A stretch of 64,000 bases of DNA, taken from Craspedostauros australis (Eukaryota; Bacillariophyta; Bacillariophyceae; Mastogloiales; Achnanthaceae). Under the pieces are notes generated by a model. The model made no database searches and had not been told where the DNA came from. It was given only the letters and a program-made list of their open reading frames with translations. Below, in pieces: positions 22,159-31,560 of this stretch. Numbering within the stretch: position 1 is the stretch's first letter; each line of letters starts with the position of its first letter. The translations under genes and the position numbers were made by a program. The stretch is from positions 558,001-622,000 of the forward strand of contig JAMXDE010000021.1 in NCBI GenBank assembly GCA_026770025.1, in the 5' to 3' direction.

Positions 22159-23004
22159 CTATCTCTGCTCCTTCGGCTCAGTTGCTGGCTTCTGTTTCCC
22201 CGCATCTGTTGGCGGTGCTGTTGACCCTGATGTCGAGCTACGGACGAAACGGTACACGCATTTCCCCAGATGCTTGTGTTCAAAGTTGGCCGCTTCCATC
22301 CTTTCAAAGAACTCCGCCGATTCCTTCAACCGACGATTCCAGCTCATGATAAATTGCTGCTCCTGCTGCTTGAGATCAGAATCCGCGGCTGGAATGAGCT
22401 CTTCCAGCGTTTGCACCAAGGCCGGGTACGCTGAGACGTAGAGCAAAATATCGCTGGCGACGATCGTATCGAAGTGCTTTGCCTCAATCCCTCCATGCAG
22501 CTTGGCAGATTGCTTCCATCCCGTGCCCCATGTGTGCGGAACATGCAACGGCTGCTCATCTATGCAGACCCCGTTGAGTTCGAAGTTGTGCCGTACGTTA
22601 TCCTGTACGTCTCCGTTCTCATCGTCCACGTCGCTCGTCACAACCTCGGAACACGCATCGCTGAAGTGCAACCGAATTGCCAGCAGCCCTGTGGCCGAAC
22701 CTAGCTCCAACACCGAGCCCAATTGATGCACCGGCTCATCCTCCGCGGTACGGGCCAGCAAGTAGTCTGACAGATTGAACGTGCCTGGCCAAACCCGGTT
22801 GGCGTTGTGCGAATGGTAGGCGTACTGTCGCACTTTCAGCGATCGACCCGTCAACGTGACATCCTGCACTTCGTAACAGTTGTCCAGCTCCGCCACGCCC
22901 CCATTTTCGTTCTGCGCATCGGCCTCATCTTCCTCGTCGCTCTCGAGAGGGAAGAAGTTTCCCAGCGACACGGGCGCATCGATGAAGTGATCTGGTGGTG
23001 GCAT
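22159..23004 (-). CDS. METTL21/FAM86-type protein methyltransferase
   Basis: Seven-beta-strand SAM-dependent methyltransferase of the Methyltransf_16 group, whose members mostly methylate lysines of chaperones and translation factors. 281 residues from the ATG at 23004. Markers: VWPGTFNLSDYLL (about 71-83, equivalent to the family's 'VWPAG..L..YL'), motif I VLELGSATGLLAI (about 98-110), TSDVDDENGDVQDNVRHN (post-I acidic loop and 'N.x.N' region, about 123-140), and FDTIVASDILLYVSAYPAL, the post-II block corresponding to the family's D-V-x-Y. An open frame continues upstream of the ATG, but a possible acceptor (CAATAG) lies just before it, so a short upstream exon cannot be excluded. The tail (STAPPTDAGKQKPATEPKEQR) is disordered. 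The exact substrate cannot be told. Confidence 0.82.
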   Translation of the reverse strand: MPPPDHFIDAPVSLGNFFPLESDEEDEADAQNENGGVAELDNCYEVQDVTLTGRSLKVRQYAYHSHNANRVWPGTFNLSDYLLARTAEDEPVHQLGSVLELGSATGLLAIRLHFSDACSEVVTSDVDDENGDVQDNVRHNFELNGVCIDEQPLHVPHTWGTGWKQSAKLHGGIEAKHFDTIVASDILLYVSAYPALVQTLEELIPAADSDLKQQEQQFIMSWNRRLKESAEFFERMEAANFEHKHLGKCVYRFVRSSTSGSTAPPTDAGKQKPATEPKEQR

Positions 23005-24223
23005 CCTTCTTCTATTGAATTGCACGCAATGGTTAGTATAGAAGGGTGGAGCAATATCCTGACTGCGAAATACTCGCCTTGGGTATGGCCGCCACATTTC
23101 CGTTCTTCTCTTGTTCGTGATTCTGCGATGCGCAAGAGAGGAGCGGAATCAAAGCGGAACATTTCGACGGATGGATGTGGGTAGAGGAAGTTGATGTGAG
23201 CATTGTCCATTCACGAACTGCATTAGTCACGAGGCGTGCACGTGGGTCACTTTGTTGAATCGAACTAAATTTTTTGTGCGCTGTTGTGACACGATCCGGA
23301 AAGGAAGACCTTGCTGACTGCCAGTTTCTAGGACACTGGTTGATGCAGTTCATGAGGGATGACTGTCTGGGGAAGTATTAGTATTGACAATGAATAGAAT
23401 AGTGTTGTTTGTACTGATCTTGAGTTGTGCTATTTGTTATTTGAATAGTCTGAATTGTGAGTTGATCAGATGGTGAATGTAGGATGAAGAAACAATGTTC
23501 AAATGGCTGGTGCGGCTCTGCACTGATCCTCAGAGGCTCAGTGTTGATAAAAGACAAGGTTCCTTGCTCTCTGCCCTTTCACCGCCTGCATTAGGCTTCC
23601 AGCATTCAAGTACAAGAGCTTGACATCTTGTTGAGGTTGCAAGTGAAGATACAGCAGGCAGGTGGATGGAATTACAGCTGGATTCCCTGCTTGTGTTGAA
23701 GCAGGTTGGATCCCCTTGCTATGGCCATGTAGTGAAAGCAAGTGTCATAGCTGACAAGGGAATCGAGACAATTTGCAATTCAAGAATTCAGGGGAGCATA
23801 AGTCCCTGAGCAGCTTGGACCGAGTTAGTTGTGCCCTTTGAGTCGGCGTGTTATGACATCAAGTGCTATGGAATCGAACCGCTCTGCCTACCAGGCCACC
23901 TCAGTCGAAACTGCTACTGTCTAGATACAAAAATCTGTTCTAACATCGGTGATGGTCCGTGAATGAAAAAGGGGGGAGAAGAGAACAGAGGGTTATTTCT
24001 GTATTCGTCGTTGGAAGATTTTGTGTCAAAAGTGAATTTCAGGCAACGACATGGGACACACTAAAATGGAAAGTAGTTTGTTCTTAATTGTCATTCAACT
24101 AGACGCTACATCGCGTGCTAACAAAGCAATGTTGTCCGATAAAAAATCGGCAGAAGCGTGCGATTGTACCCTGAATGGGGTCTTAGGGATATTAGAACGT
24201 ACGAGTTGGTGCACCTCGACCCA
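23005..24223. other. Intergenic region with a possible SINE
   Basis: About 1.2 kb without a supported gene between the methyltransferase start and the exostosin stop. The only structure seen is the pol III box-like sequence near 23870-23898, listed separately. Confidence 0.5.
23520..23915 (-). repeat. Possible tRNA-related SINE (pol III A/B box-like head)
   Basis: On the minus strand 23880-23870 reads GGTTCGATTCC, a perfect B box. 23898-23887 reads TGGCCTGGTAGG, an A box with one mismatch, only 6 bases before it. In a tRNA the boxes are 30-60 bases apart, so this is not a functional tRNA; it resembles a tRNA head that has lost the anticodon arm. The body extent is a guess from lack of other features. 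No poly-A tail or target duplication was found. Confidence 0.3.
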
Positions 24224-25735
24224 TTAACCCTGAAACTCTAACTTTCTTGCAAACTCCGCCATGTAGATGTCGAACGGCTCGCCTGTTGTGACGTCTACGC
24301 GTCGGGCATTCGCCTTCACAACGGCCAGCTTCGCGGTGTACTCCTCGAGCGTCAGTTCCAGCAAAGGTCGGATCGTGTCGTGGAATGCTGCTGCAGACGA
24401 GACATTCACAAGGTAGCTCATTTCTCGGAACCTTGCGAAATCTGGCAGTATGCGGTACTGCTCCTCATGCGTGAATACCGGCACGGTCTCGGATACAACG
24501 ATATCCAAGGGCCTATTAGAGCCATAGGTATCGCCCCGAGCATGGAAGCCGAACCTGGCGTTGGCCAGAGCTGGGCACATCTTCCCAGCGCCGCAGTTGG
24601 TGTTGGAGTAGTTTGCGTCTGCGATCCATTCGCAAATGTGCGCACGGTCATCGAAGTTTCTGTCGTTCGGTTTCATGGAAGCGATGAGTGCGAAGTCCGC
24701 AGTCTTCTCGTTGGGCGGCACGGCCTGGCATCCCTGGTTGGCAACGTAGAGATTCTGCATTGTGATGCGGGGTGGTAGCGTGCTTTTTGGCCAGCGTTGA
24801 GGGGCATTCTCGAAGATGACACGGTGGGAAGACATTATGTTGGTGAAGCGGGCAAACAGCCTGTAGTGGAGTGATGCTGCGTAGTGTGAAGCGACCATGA
24901 CATGATCTGCACCATTGAAGCGTCGGAAATACTCTGATCGTCCCAGCATCGTGTCCGCCCAGTTGATGTTCACATTCGGGGTGACGGTATGATCGAAGCA
25001 TGTCATCCCATCGTGGATGCAAAGATAGCGATTTGTCCATGCGATACAGTCAACGAGAGCGTTCATTAGAAATGGCACGAAGAAGAGCTTTGCTTCTGTC
25101 GCATTCTTGGTCCGCATGGGATGAACTAGTGCACTTTGGAGCATCCAGTAGTCATCGGAGTGCTTGAAGAATGCGTAAGCCGTCATCCCAAGTGGAACCC
25201 CGCACGATGTCATGTCTGCCATGCTGAGTTGATCTTCGTATACGTAGAAGGGAACCTTCATTTCAAAGACGTAAGCAGGATCGTACGTGACCACCTGTGG
25301 AACATCGAAATGACGCGCGTAACATGATCGATGTCTCATCCTCCGGATACGCACGGGCCGTTGTGGCGTTGGTTGGCTTGCGTTGTTGGCGGTGGCAGAT
25401 ATTGGAGGAGGCATATTGCTTCCGTTCATTGCAGCGGTGGCAGGCTCGGTGCTCATGGTGCTCTCGTTGCCTGCGATTGGTGCATCACGTTCAGCGTTGG
25501 GAGTGCCCTCGGCGACGATCGTTGTGGAGGGGGCTTCTTCGTCAACGCCAGAGCCATTGACGGCGGCACGCAGATCTGTACTTTGCGGAATGAGGAACTC
25601 AGAGAGCATCTTTTGATCGGCCACCAGCATCGCGCAGACGAAGCCCACCACTCCACCTATGGTGCGGGCAAAGCTCGTTGTTGCTTTGCGCGCCTTGGGC
25701 GCCTCCGCCGTGCGTTCTCGCTCTTTCTCTGCCAT
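24224..25735 (-). CDS. Exostosin-family (GT47) glycosyltransferase
   Basis: Type II membrane protein expected in the Golgi. Single exon, 503 residues from ATG 25735, chosen because it starts a hydrophilic cytosolic tail (MAEKERERTAEAPKARK) followed by one membrane anchor at about 24-40 (RTIGGVVGFVCAMLVA). The longer frame upstream only translates a simple repeat. A Thr/Ala/Pro-rich stem leads to the catalytic domain: VPFYVYED, then DYWMLQSALVHPMRTKNATEAKLFFVPF, where exostosins have '...HP.RT.DPEEADLFFVP'; later SSHRVIFEN, and near the C-terminus the nucleotide-sugar-binding section RFGFHARGDTYGSNRPLDIVVSETVPVF, matching the family's 'F.L.PrG...s.R..d.i..G.iPV'. GT47 covers heparan, xyloglucan and pectin enzymes, so the exact linkage is unknown. 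Confidence 0.9.
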   Translation of the reverse strand: MAEKERERTAEAPKARKATTSFARTIGGVVGFVCAMLVADQKMLSEFLIPQSTDLRAAVNGSGVDEEAPSTTIVAEGTPNAERDAPIAGNESTMSTEPATAAMNGSNMPPPISATANNASQPTPQRPVRIRRMRHRSCYARHFDVPQVVTYDPAYVFEMKVPFYVYEDQLSMADMTSCGVPLGMTAYAFFKHSDDYWMLQSALVHPMRTKNATEAKLFFVPFLMNALVDCIAWTNRYLCIHDGMTCFDHTVTPNVNINWADTMLGRSEYFRRFNGADHVMVASHYAASLHYRLFARFTNIMSSHRVIFENAPQRWPKSTLPPRITMQNLYVANQGCQAVPPNEKTADFALIASMKPNDRNFDDRAHICEWIADANYSNTNCGAGKMCPALANARFGFHARGDTYGSNRPLDIVVSETVPVFTHEEQYRILPDFARFREMSYLVNVSSAAAFHDTIRPLLELTLEEYTAKLAVVKANARRVDVTTGEPFDIYMAEFARKLEFQG

Positions 25736-25835
25736 TGTTGCGTGGGATGTTGGTGTTCCTTCTTGTGGGATGCAAGTCCTCGACTGGATTCTTCCTTCAA
25801 TAAAAATACTGTGCCTTGGGTTCGGTGGTTGGAGT

Positions 25836-25900
25836 TTTGTGGTTGTGGTTGTGGTTGTGGTTGTGATTGTGATTGTGATTGTGATTGTGATTGTTGTCAA
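25836..25900. repeat. (GTGGTT)n(GTGATT)n hexanucleotide repeat
   Basis: About four GTGGTT units followed by about five GTGATT units directly upstream of the exostosin start, on the promoter side. Confidence 0.9.
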
Positions 25901-25977
25901 AGTGCACAAGTAACTACTTTAATGAAGACGTATTGGCCCGTTGTTGCATGCCCAAGTCGGAGCTCTGGTTCTTTATC

Positions 25978-26135
25978 ACCCACTTGGGTGACGGGACCTG
26001 CAATCAGTCCTGGAAGGGTGGCAACATATAAGGATTTCAACCAAACCACTCACACATTATTAAACTAGATACATCATAAGATGCCCTGTGGAGGCCGATT
26101 TTGATCTAAATCCTTATTTTAATTTCTATGGACCT
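25978..26135 (+). repeat. Left arm of a ~158-bp inverted repeat pair
   Basis: This stretch matches, in reverse complement, 27056-27214 over its full length at roughly 80% identity by eye. Shared blocks include CAAACCACTCACA, AAACTAGATAC and CTTATTTTAATTT. It may be the terminal inverted repeat of a DNA element of about 1.24 kb. Confidence 0.75.
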
Positions 26136-26249
26136 CTCGATTTTCCGCTCATCTAGACTCAACTAGCGCACTACGGCCAGACTTGGTTTGTTAGTGCCTT
26201 GATTTGTAACGCCAAAAGAAGGATTGTCGATGTCAATTTCAATGCTATT

Positions 26250-26618
26250 TTATTTTTTTAGTCCCTGCATTGCGGCTCTGACTCGTTGCAACAATTGGGT
26301 TGTCACATTTTGTTCCACCATCCTGGGAGATTTGGTTTGTGTCTCACACGCAATTCGCTCAGATGTTTCGTTTCTTCTTGTTGCAGCGCAATTTCCTCCT
26401 CTTCTGCTGTTGTCTGTTGTAGGTAGCAGAATGTGCTGCTTATCATCCATATCCAATGGAGGCAACAACTTCTCAGCAGCAGATAGCACAAACAGCTCTT
26501 TGTGATCAATTGGATCTGATGGAAAGGGGCGCACGGATGGAGAGGATGGCAAACGTTGCTTTGTGGAGGGGGAAGGATTGACATCCTTGGACGCAGCTTT
26601 CGTGGTAGAGACAAGCAT
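26250..26618 (-). CDS. Hypothetical 122-residue protein inside the inverted-repeat unit
   Basis: ATG at 26618 to TAA at 26250. The composition is protein-like: Ser/Pro/Lys-rich N-terminus (TTKAASKDVNPSPSTKQRLP), then a short hydrophobic-acidic block (LFVLSAAEKLLPPLDMDDKQH) and a basic tail (QLLQRVRAAMQGLKK). An AATAAA-like A-rich stretch follows the stop on the sense strand. No family is recognised. It is the only reasonable open frame between the two ~158-bp inverted repeats, so it may be a remnant or passenger gene of that element. It is short and could be chance. Confidence 0.4.
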   Translation of the reverse strand: MLVSTTKAASKDVNPSPSTKQRLPSSPSVRPFPSDPIDHKELFVLSAAEKLLPPLDMDDKQHILLPTTDNSRRGGNCAATRRNETSERIACETQTKSPRMVEQNVTTQLLQRVRAAMQGLKK

Positions 26619-27055
26619 GATGCTGATTGATACTGATTGATCCTGATGGGTGGATGGAGAAGACTACTAGTGATGGAAGTGAACTGAACAGGAGGAGTGC
26701 AAGAAGGTGATGATACAAACACTGCATCAACATGCAATAAGCAAAGCACACCATCTCAGAGAAGCAAAGGTTGATTCTGTGCTGAAATGTGAGGGGATTT
26801 GTGGCATGTGACGGGGGTCAAATTTGAATTTGAATGTTACTGTCTCATAACGGTTACTAGCCAAGAAAATGTGTTCGGACAGGTCAAACAAGGACGTCGC
26901 TGAAACTCAAACTTCTGTCCGCAACCCGTCAACAAATGTTCTTTCCCGAACGTGTCTGAGCACGTCACGTTGTTTGCGTCGGAAAGCCTGATGAGTGCCA
27001 TGTGATCATCACGAAGCAGAATGCATATTCGACCAAGAGGACCGTAAATCTACAA

Positions 27056-27214
27056 AGGTCCATAAAAATTAAAATAAGACCTTAGACCAAAATCAACGTC
27101 CACTCCGCATCTTATGATTGTATCTAGTTTATGAATATGTGAGTGGTTTGGTTTTCATCCCCGTATGTTGCTGGCACCCCAGGACGGACTGCAGGCGCTG
27201 TCACTCAAGTGGGT
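27056..27214 (-). repeat. Right arm of the ~158-bp inverted repeat pair
   Basis: Reverse complement of 25978-26135 with about one difference in five. The outer edge of both arms reads ACCCACTTG on the respective strands. No obvious target-site duplication could be fixed beyond the arms. Confidence 0.75.
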
Positions 27215-28048
27215 CCGAAACAAGTGCAGATCGACCAGCGCATCCGCTGCGCCGTGTTTTGCAAGCCAACGTCAGTTGATCTGGTATTTCTCTCTCCGTC
27301 TTCTCTGGCTGCCTTTTTCGATTCTGTTTCTCCGCCCGGAGTGTTGATGGTTCGTTGCGAGTTGTCAACTGTCGGAATTGCTGCATCTCGAAAGGGCTGG
27401 GATGTTGAAACAACCACTTTCCCGCTTCCGTCTTCTTCTCGCGTCACTTGTCGACGCCAGACGCGCGAGTTTCTCTTCCCGTTTTCGTTTCTGCGAGCCG
27501 GGCTTGCTGGATCTTCGTCGAGATATCACGTCACAGAAAACGTCAATGACGCACACGACAACGAATTTGAGGATTGTCTTGTTGTGGTCGCGCTCCTCAT
27601 CGTTCACGCGCTCATGATGCGCTGCCATTGGCAATGCCGTCGTCAATGTCGCCACTTTTGTTGTTGCTGGTGACGCTCGGGCGAATGTCGCTGCTCTCAC
27701 GCTGTCTTTCGGGATGGCAGAGTCTCTCTGGTGGAGACAGAACATGTGTTTGGAACGATTGAGAGGACTGCTCGGCTGCAGCATCCACGAGTATCACACA
27801 TGGAGCGCATTGAAGTGTGGGATAACTCTTGGCAGCTCCATCGAACGCTCTGGCCCTCTCGTGTTGACACGCATTATTGCATGGGAGGGCGTGTACGATC
27901 TTCCGAGTTTAATCAGGCGAATATCCAAATCGGGAGAATGTCGCCGGTGGAAGAAAACCTTTGTCGACATCGCTGACCAAGAAAAGCACCGACGCATCTG
28001 AGGACTCGTCCCGCTCTCTTCCACGCGACTGACATGCTTTTCTGGCGT
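27215..28048. other. Region without a supported gene
   Basis: About 830 bp. Overlapping open frames exist on both strands: 27143-27673 (+), and 27365-27784 and 27205-27447 (-). A minus-strand stretch near 27500-27600 (KFVVVCVIDVFCDV) is somewhat protein-like, but I found no coherent exon structure. Confidence 0.4.
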
Positions 28049-28205
28049 CAGGGGGAAGCGGTAATAATCTACCATATTTCTATTAGAATGTTGTCCACGA
28101 CAATCCACGCAGACAACACAAAATTATGGCAACGGTGTGACACAGGAAGTTGGGTCGCGCACATTGCATAATAATAACAATATGTTCAATTACCGCACCT
28201 ACAGG
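28049..28205. mobile_element. Possible ~157-bp MITE abutting the larger DNA transposon
   Basis: The left end reads CAGGGGGAAGCGGTAAT (28049-28065) and the right end ATTACCGCACCTACAG (28190-28205). Both resemble the 15-17-bp ends of the adjacent transposon, here in inverted orientation. The internal sequence is AT-rich and non-coding. The last CAG is shared with the left end of the next element. No clear target duplication. Confidence 0.4.
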
Positions 28206-29178
28206 GAGGCGCGGTAATCTCCATCATTAGTGCATCAGAAAAGTACTTTTTCATACAAAAACGGTGTTCTCCACCTCATTTCATGTGTTTTTACGCGCGA
28301 ATTCCGATGCTTTAACGAACCACATTCTCTTGGAGTCAAAATGACGCTGGTGCGTCACCATCGTTCTTCAGCTTGTTCATCGCATGCCACTTACTGTGTT
28401 GCCACCATGTCGCCAGGGTGTTCCATTCTTCCTTGGGTCTTCCGTTTGTCTCCGCCAATGAGGTTGGAATGGTTGCTGGTGCCACCTCCCTTTCATTGCA
28501 CGAACTGATGCCGAGACTCAATCATCATGCCGTGGTCATCTTAGTCCAACCCACGCACAGCTCCTCCTCCCCCCGTGGTCGGCGTGACTGATCGGCCACA
28601 TTTTCCGTCCAACGGAGACACACGACAGGCAGCTGTACACACTTGTTGTTTGTTCTGCATCATCCATCCTTCCGCCCTTTCGTCTTGGCCTTCCGCTCTT
28701 TCGTCTCCGCCTTCTGACTCGCAGTGGTCGCACAATCGGTCGTCTCTGTTCCCGTCATTCCCGACCTTCCAGCATGGGAGTCTGTTCTGGCAACCGGCGT
28801 CGTGTCCCTCATGCTTCCCACACACTTAATCGCAACATGGACACAACACACACGATAGCCCAACGTTGTTTGTGCCTTCTCGACCGCTGGTGTTTCCTGT
28901 GCATCGCACCTCCCCAACAACATTGCTATGCCCCCCGAAACCCCCCTCCCATTTCGTACCCCACACACACAACAAAGCCACTTCAGTGCAGTGCTTGCCT
29001 GTTCGACGAAGTTTTGCCATCTGCCATGACAAACCAGCGTTTGTAGAGACGGAACTTAATCGAACAGATTAGTACTCTCCTCTATCCCATTCGTGTGGTG
29101 CCAACTCGCAGAGACGTTCAATTATTAGACTGATAAATTCCATATGACACGTGTGTTTAATTTAATGCAATGTACAGT

Positions 29179-30192
29179 CTAGTCGTGACCCATTCGCTGT
29201 CGGGCTGTGGACAGCGCCTTGTTAACGTCGAACGCTGGATAGCCGTTCCCTAGTTCGATTTGGGTGATGACTGCCACCGCATGGAAGGCTGTGTGGTGTT
29301 TGTCCACGTGATGTCGCCACTTCTGTCCCAAACAGCCCCACTGCTTCAATCTACCGTTAATCGTTTCGTGGCGAGCACGAAGAATGCCATCAGCTTTGAA
29401 GGTGGGCGGGAACACTTTGTCATCCCCTCTGTAGCTGTTATCAGCAATGACGACCTCGTCTGCCCGAATTGCTTGCTTGAGGTCCGAGCGGAAGATGCCC
29501 AGGTCATTCATGTATCCACACGGATAGGGGCCATTCACCCAAACAATGTCTCCTCTGCTTATGGAAACAGCAACTTCGTACCTCACACCAGCAGCCTTGA
29601 ACTTGTGCGAGTACCACACCTTGTTAAACGGTTTGGGGTCGTTAGTGCGAAAGTCAGTGCCGTCGACAGTCAAGAAAGCGCTCCCATTTCTGTCTGCGTC
29701 AATAAAGCGGTTGTCTAGGTCAATCTGTAGGCAAACAAGATGGATACGAGCAGTCACGAACGAAAATTGTGAGTGAGTCGTGGTAGGCGAAAAAAAGAGT
29801 TCGCATCGGTCGGGGTTCTCATGTGCTGCACTTACGATGTCATGACGCAACTCCTCAACGGCTCTAGCCATGACCCACGCCCACTGGCGGAAAGTTTTCG
29901 CGCTGGTGTTCATCATCCGCGCCACCACTGTCTCAGACAGGTACATTCGGAGGAACGCGCACATCCAAAGGAGGTGCTTCGGCTTCGCATTGCAGGGGAG
30001 AAGACCTGTGCCAATCAGGTCTTCCCAGAGGAGGTGAGTGATGGACGGATCGGTGCCAAACATCGCGCGAAAATTACGCAACTGTGCATCGTTGAGGGTG
30101 TCCATGTCGCGGTGATGCACGTTGTCTCCCATCAGCAAAAATCCTTCGGCTGCAAATTCACCAGCACTGGTACTCTCCGCTGCCGAATCCAT
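29179..30192 (-). CDS. DDE transposase, PIF/Harbinger (IS5-like) type
   Basis: Two exons, 30192-29836 and 29724-29179, phase 0, GTAAGT donor and CTACAG acceptor (111-bp intron, a multiple of three and free of stops, which is why the frame stays open across it). Spliced length is 300 residues. A helical N-terminal part contains a helix-turn-helix-like segment (CAFLRMYLSETVVARMMNTSAKTFRQWAWVM, about residues 66-96). The catalytic core has D140 (LTVDGTD), YSHKFKAAGVRYEVAVSI, WVNGPYPCG (about 181-189), D214 (VIADNSYRGDD) and E239 (RARHETINGRLKQW), so all three acidic residues are present. An earlier in-frame ATG-less extension is possible upstream. Its likely role is cut-and-paste mobility of the surrounding element. 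Confidence 0.85.
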   Translation of the reverse strand: MDSAAESTSAGEFAAEGFLLMGDNVHHRDMDTLNDAQLRNFRAMFGTDPSITHLLWEDLIGTGLLPCNAKPKHLLWMCAFLRMYLSETVVARMMNTSAKTFRQWAWVMARAVEELRHDIVSAAHENPDRCELFFSPTTTHSQFSFVTARIHLVCLQIDLDNRFIDADRNGSAFLTVDGTDFRTNDPKPFNKVWYSHKFKAAGVRYEVAVSISRGDIVWVNGPYPCGYMNDLGIFRSDLKQAIRADEVVIADNSYRGDDKVFPPTFKADGILRARHETINGRLKQWGCLGQKWRHHVDKHHTAFHAVAVITQIELGNGYPAFDVNKALSTARQRMGHD

Positions 30193-31560
30193 GTCTGTGA
30201 GTCGTGCCTGAGTTGTGATTCGACTATGTGGAATGCAAGTTCGTGTTGGTTTCAACGAAGACTACGTTTTGTGTGGCAATAGTAGCAGTGTCAAGTTTGC
30301 TGGTCATGGAGGAAGTGGCTTGTTGTTGCTAACATAATTGCCTGATGATGACCATGTAGTCTATGAATTAGCTGCACCAGTTTTTGCCAACTCAAAGCAT
30401 GTGCGTACAGCATTCGGTGTGGAAGTCGTGCTCCATCCTCCCACGACTTCATTTGCAACGGACAATGTGTGATCCCTCCTTTGGTGTATCCGCATGTCCT
30501 ACGTGGCCTAAAGGAACGAGACATGCTGTGATGAATTGGACTGTCTGTTTCGCTGGTCATTGCGACTTGCAACATCAACGTGGGAGTAGAGCGCAGAGCA
30601 GGCAAGCGCAAGACAACAGAATACAATTGTGGTGACTCGTGTATGCAAGACTTCTATGGATTGGTAGACTGCTCTAGTCCGTTGTTGGAGCTGATGCGAT
30701 CGGCTTGCTCGGTCAGGCAACGAACATTGCTAGTGCATGTGATGCCTGGTTGCGCACTCGCAGGTGGCCGCGCTGGCCACATGGGGCATGTCACCAGTAC
30801 CAGCGACGCGACGAGGCGCAGGCACCCACGATTCCGCCAATGACGAACCTCCATGGCATGACATTCGTACCAAGCTCAAGAACAAGGCCTCAGTGAGGCG
30901 GTGAACATCTGTATCCAGCGTCATTGACAGAATCAGGAGTCATTGTAGCGCTAGTTGCAATCCTTCCTTGCCGTCCCCAAGGACAACGGAAAAAGTCAAA
31001 CAAGAAAGAAACAAATGAAAAGGCCCAACGGTATTGCAAACATAATTTATTTTGTAATTCCGACCGTTTATCCCCAGCAATCGGAGCAAAAAAGAGAAAT
31101 AGGCAACACTGTCATCGTGGTGAGATGAAGAATACGCCAAGAATTCCAAAATAATTTATTTTGTAATTCCGGGCGGAATTGCGATTGTAATTCTTTTTGG
31201 GGATGGAAGAGCAATGACTTTGAGATGATTTCACGATGACTTGTGACGATTGAACGTGCTTCCACTGGCACGATCATGCGTGGTATTGTGGGACATAAAA
31301 TTTGATAATGTGTGTCACTGAGCTGAACAGATGTCCAGATATTTCATGACGGGACATCAAAACAAGACTATAATAGTGCTTCTGTTCGTGTGCAACAGAG
31401 TATGACCACTTCGAAGACTACTAGGCAGACGAATAGAAAGCTGAATGGTTTCGATGCACAGGAGACCGCGTCAACCTCAGGATGAGCAGCAGATGTAGTG
31501 CAAGGGAGGTGGAGAGGCTGCCTTTTGTTTGTACGCTTGCAATACCACACAAAAAGCACG
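30193..31560. other. Non-coding spacer between the two divergent transposon genes
   Basis: About 1.4 kb inside the transposon. Two copies of AATTTATTTTGTAATTCCG lie at about 31043-31062 and 31152-31171, roughly 110 bp apart, each followed by GC-containing sequence. They could be transposase-binding or regulatory repeats. No coding sequence is supported. Confidence 0.5.

Noticed and set aside
23860-23920. tRNA gene
   Set aside because: The A and B boxes are only 6 bases apart and no anticodon arm or acceptor stem can be formed.
27205-27784. Possible minus-strand gene with a hydrophobic segment
   Set aside because: Two overlapping frames each look partly protein-like, but no donor/acceptor pair gives a convincing single product.
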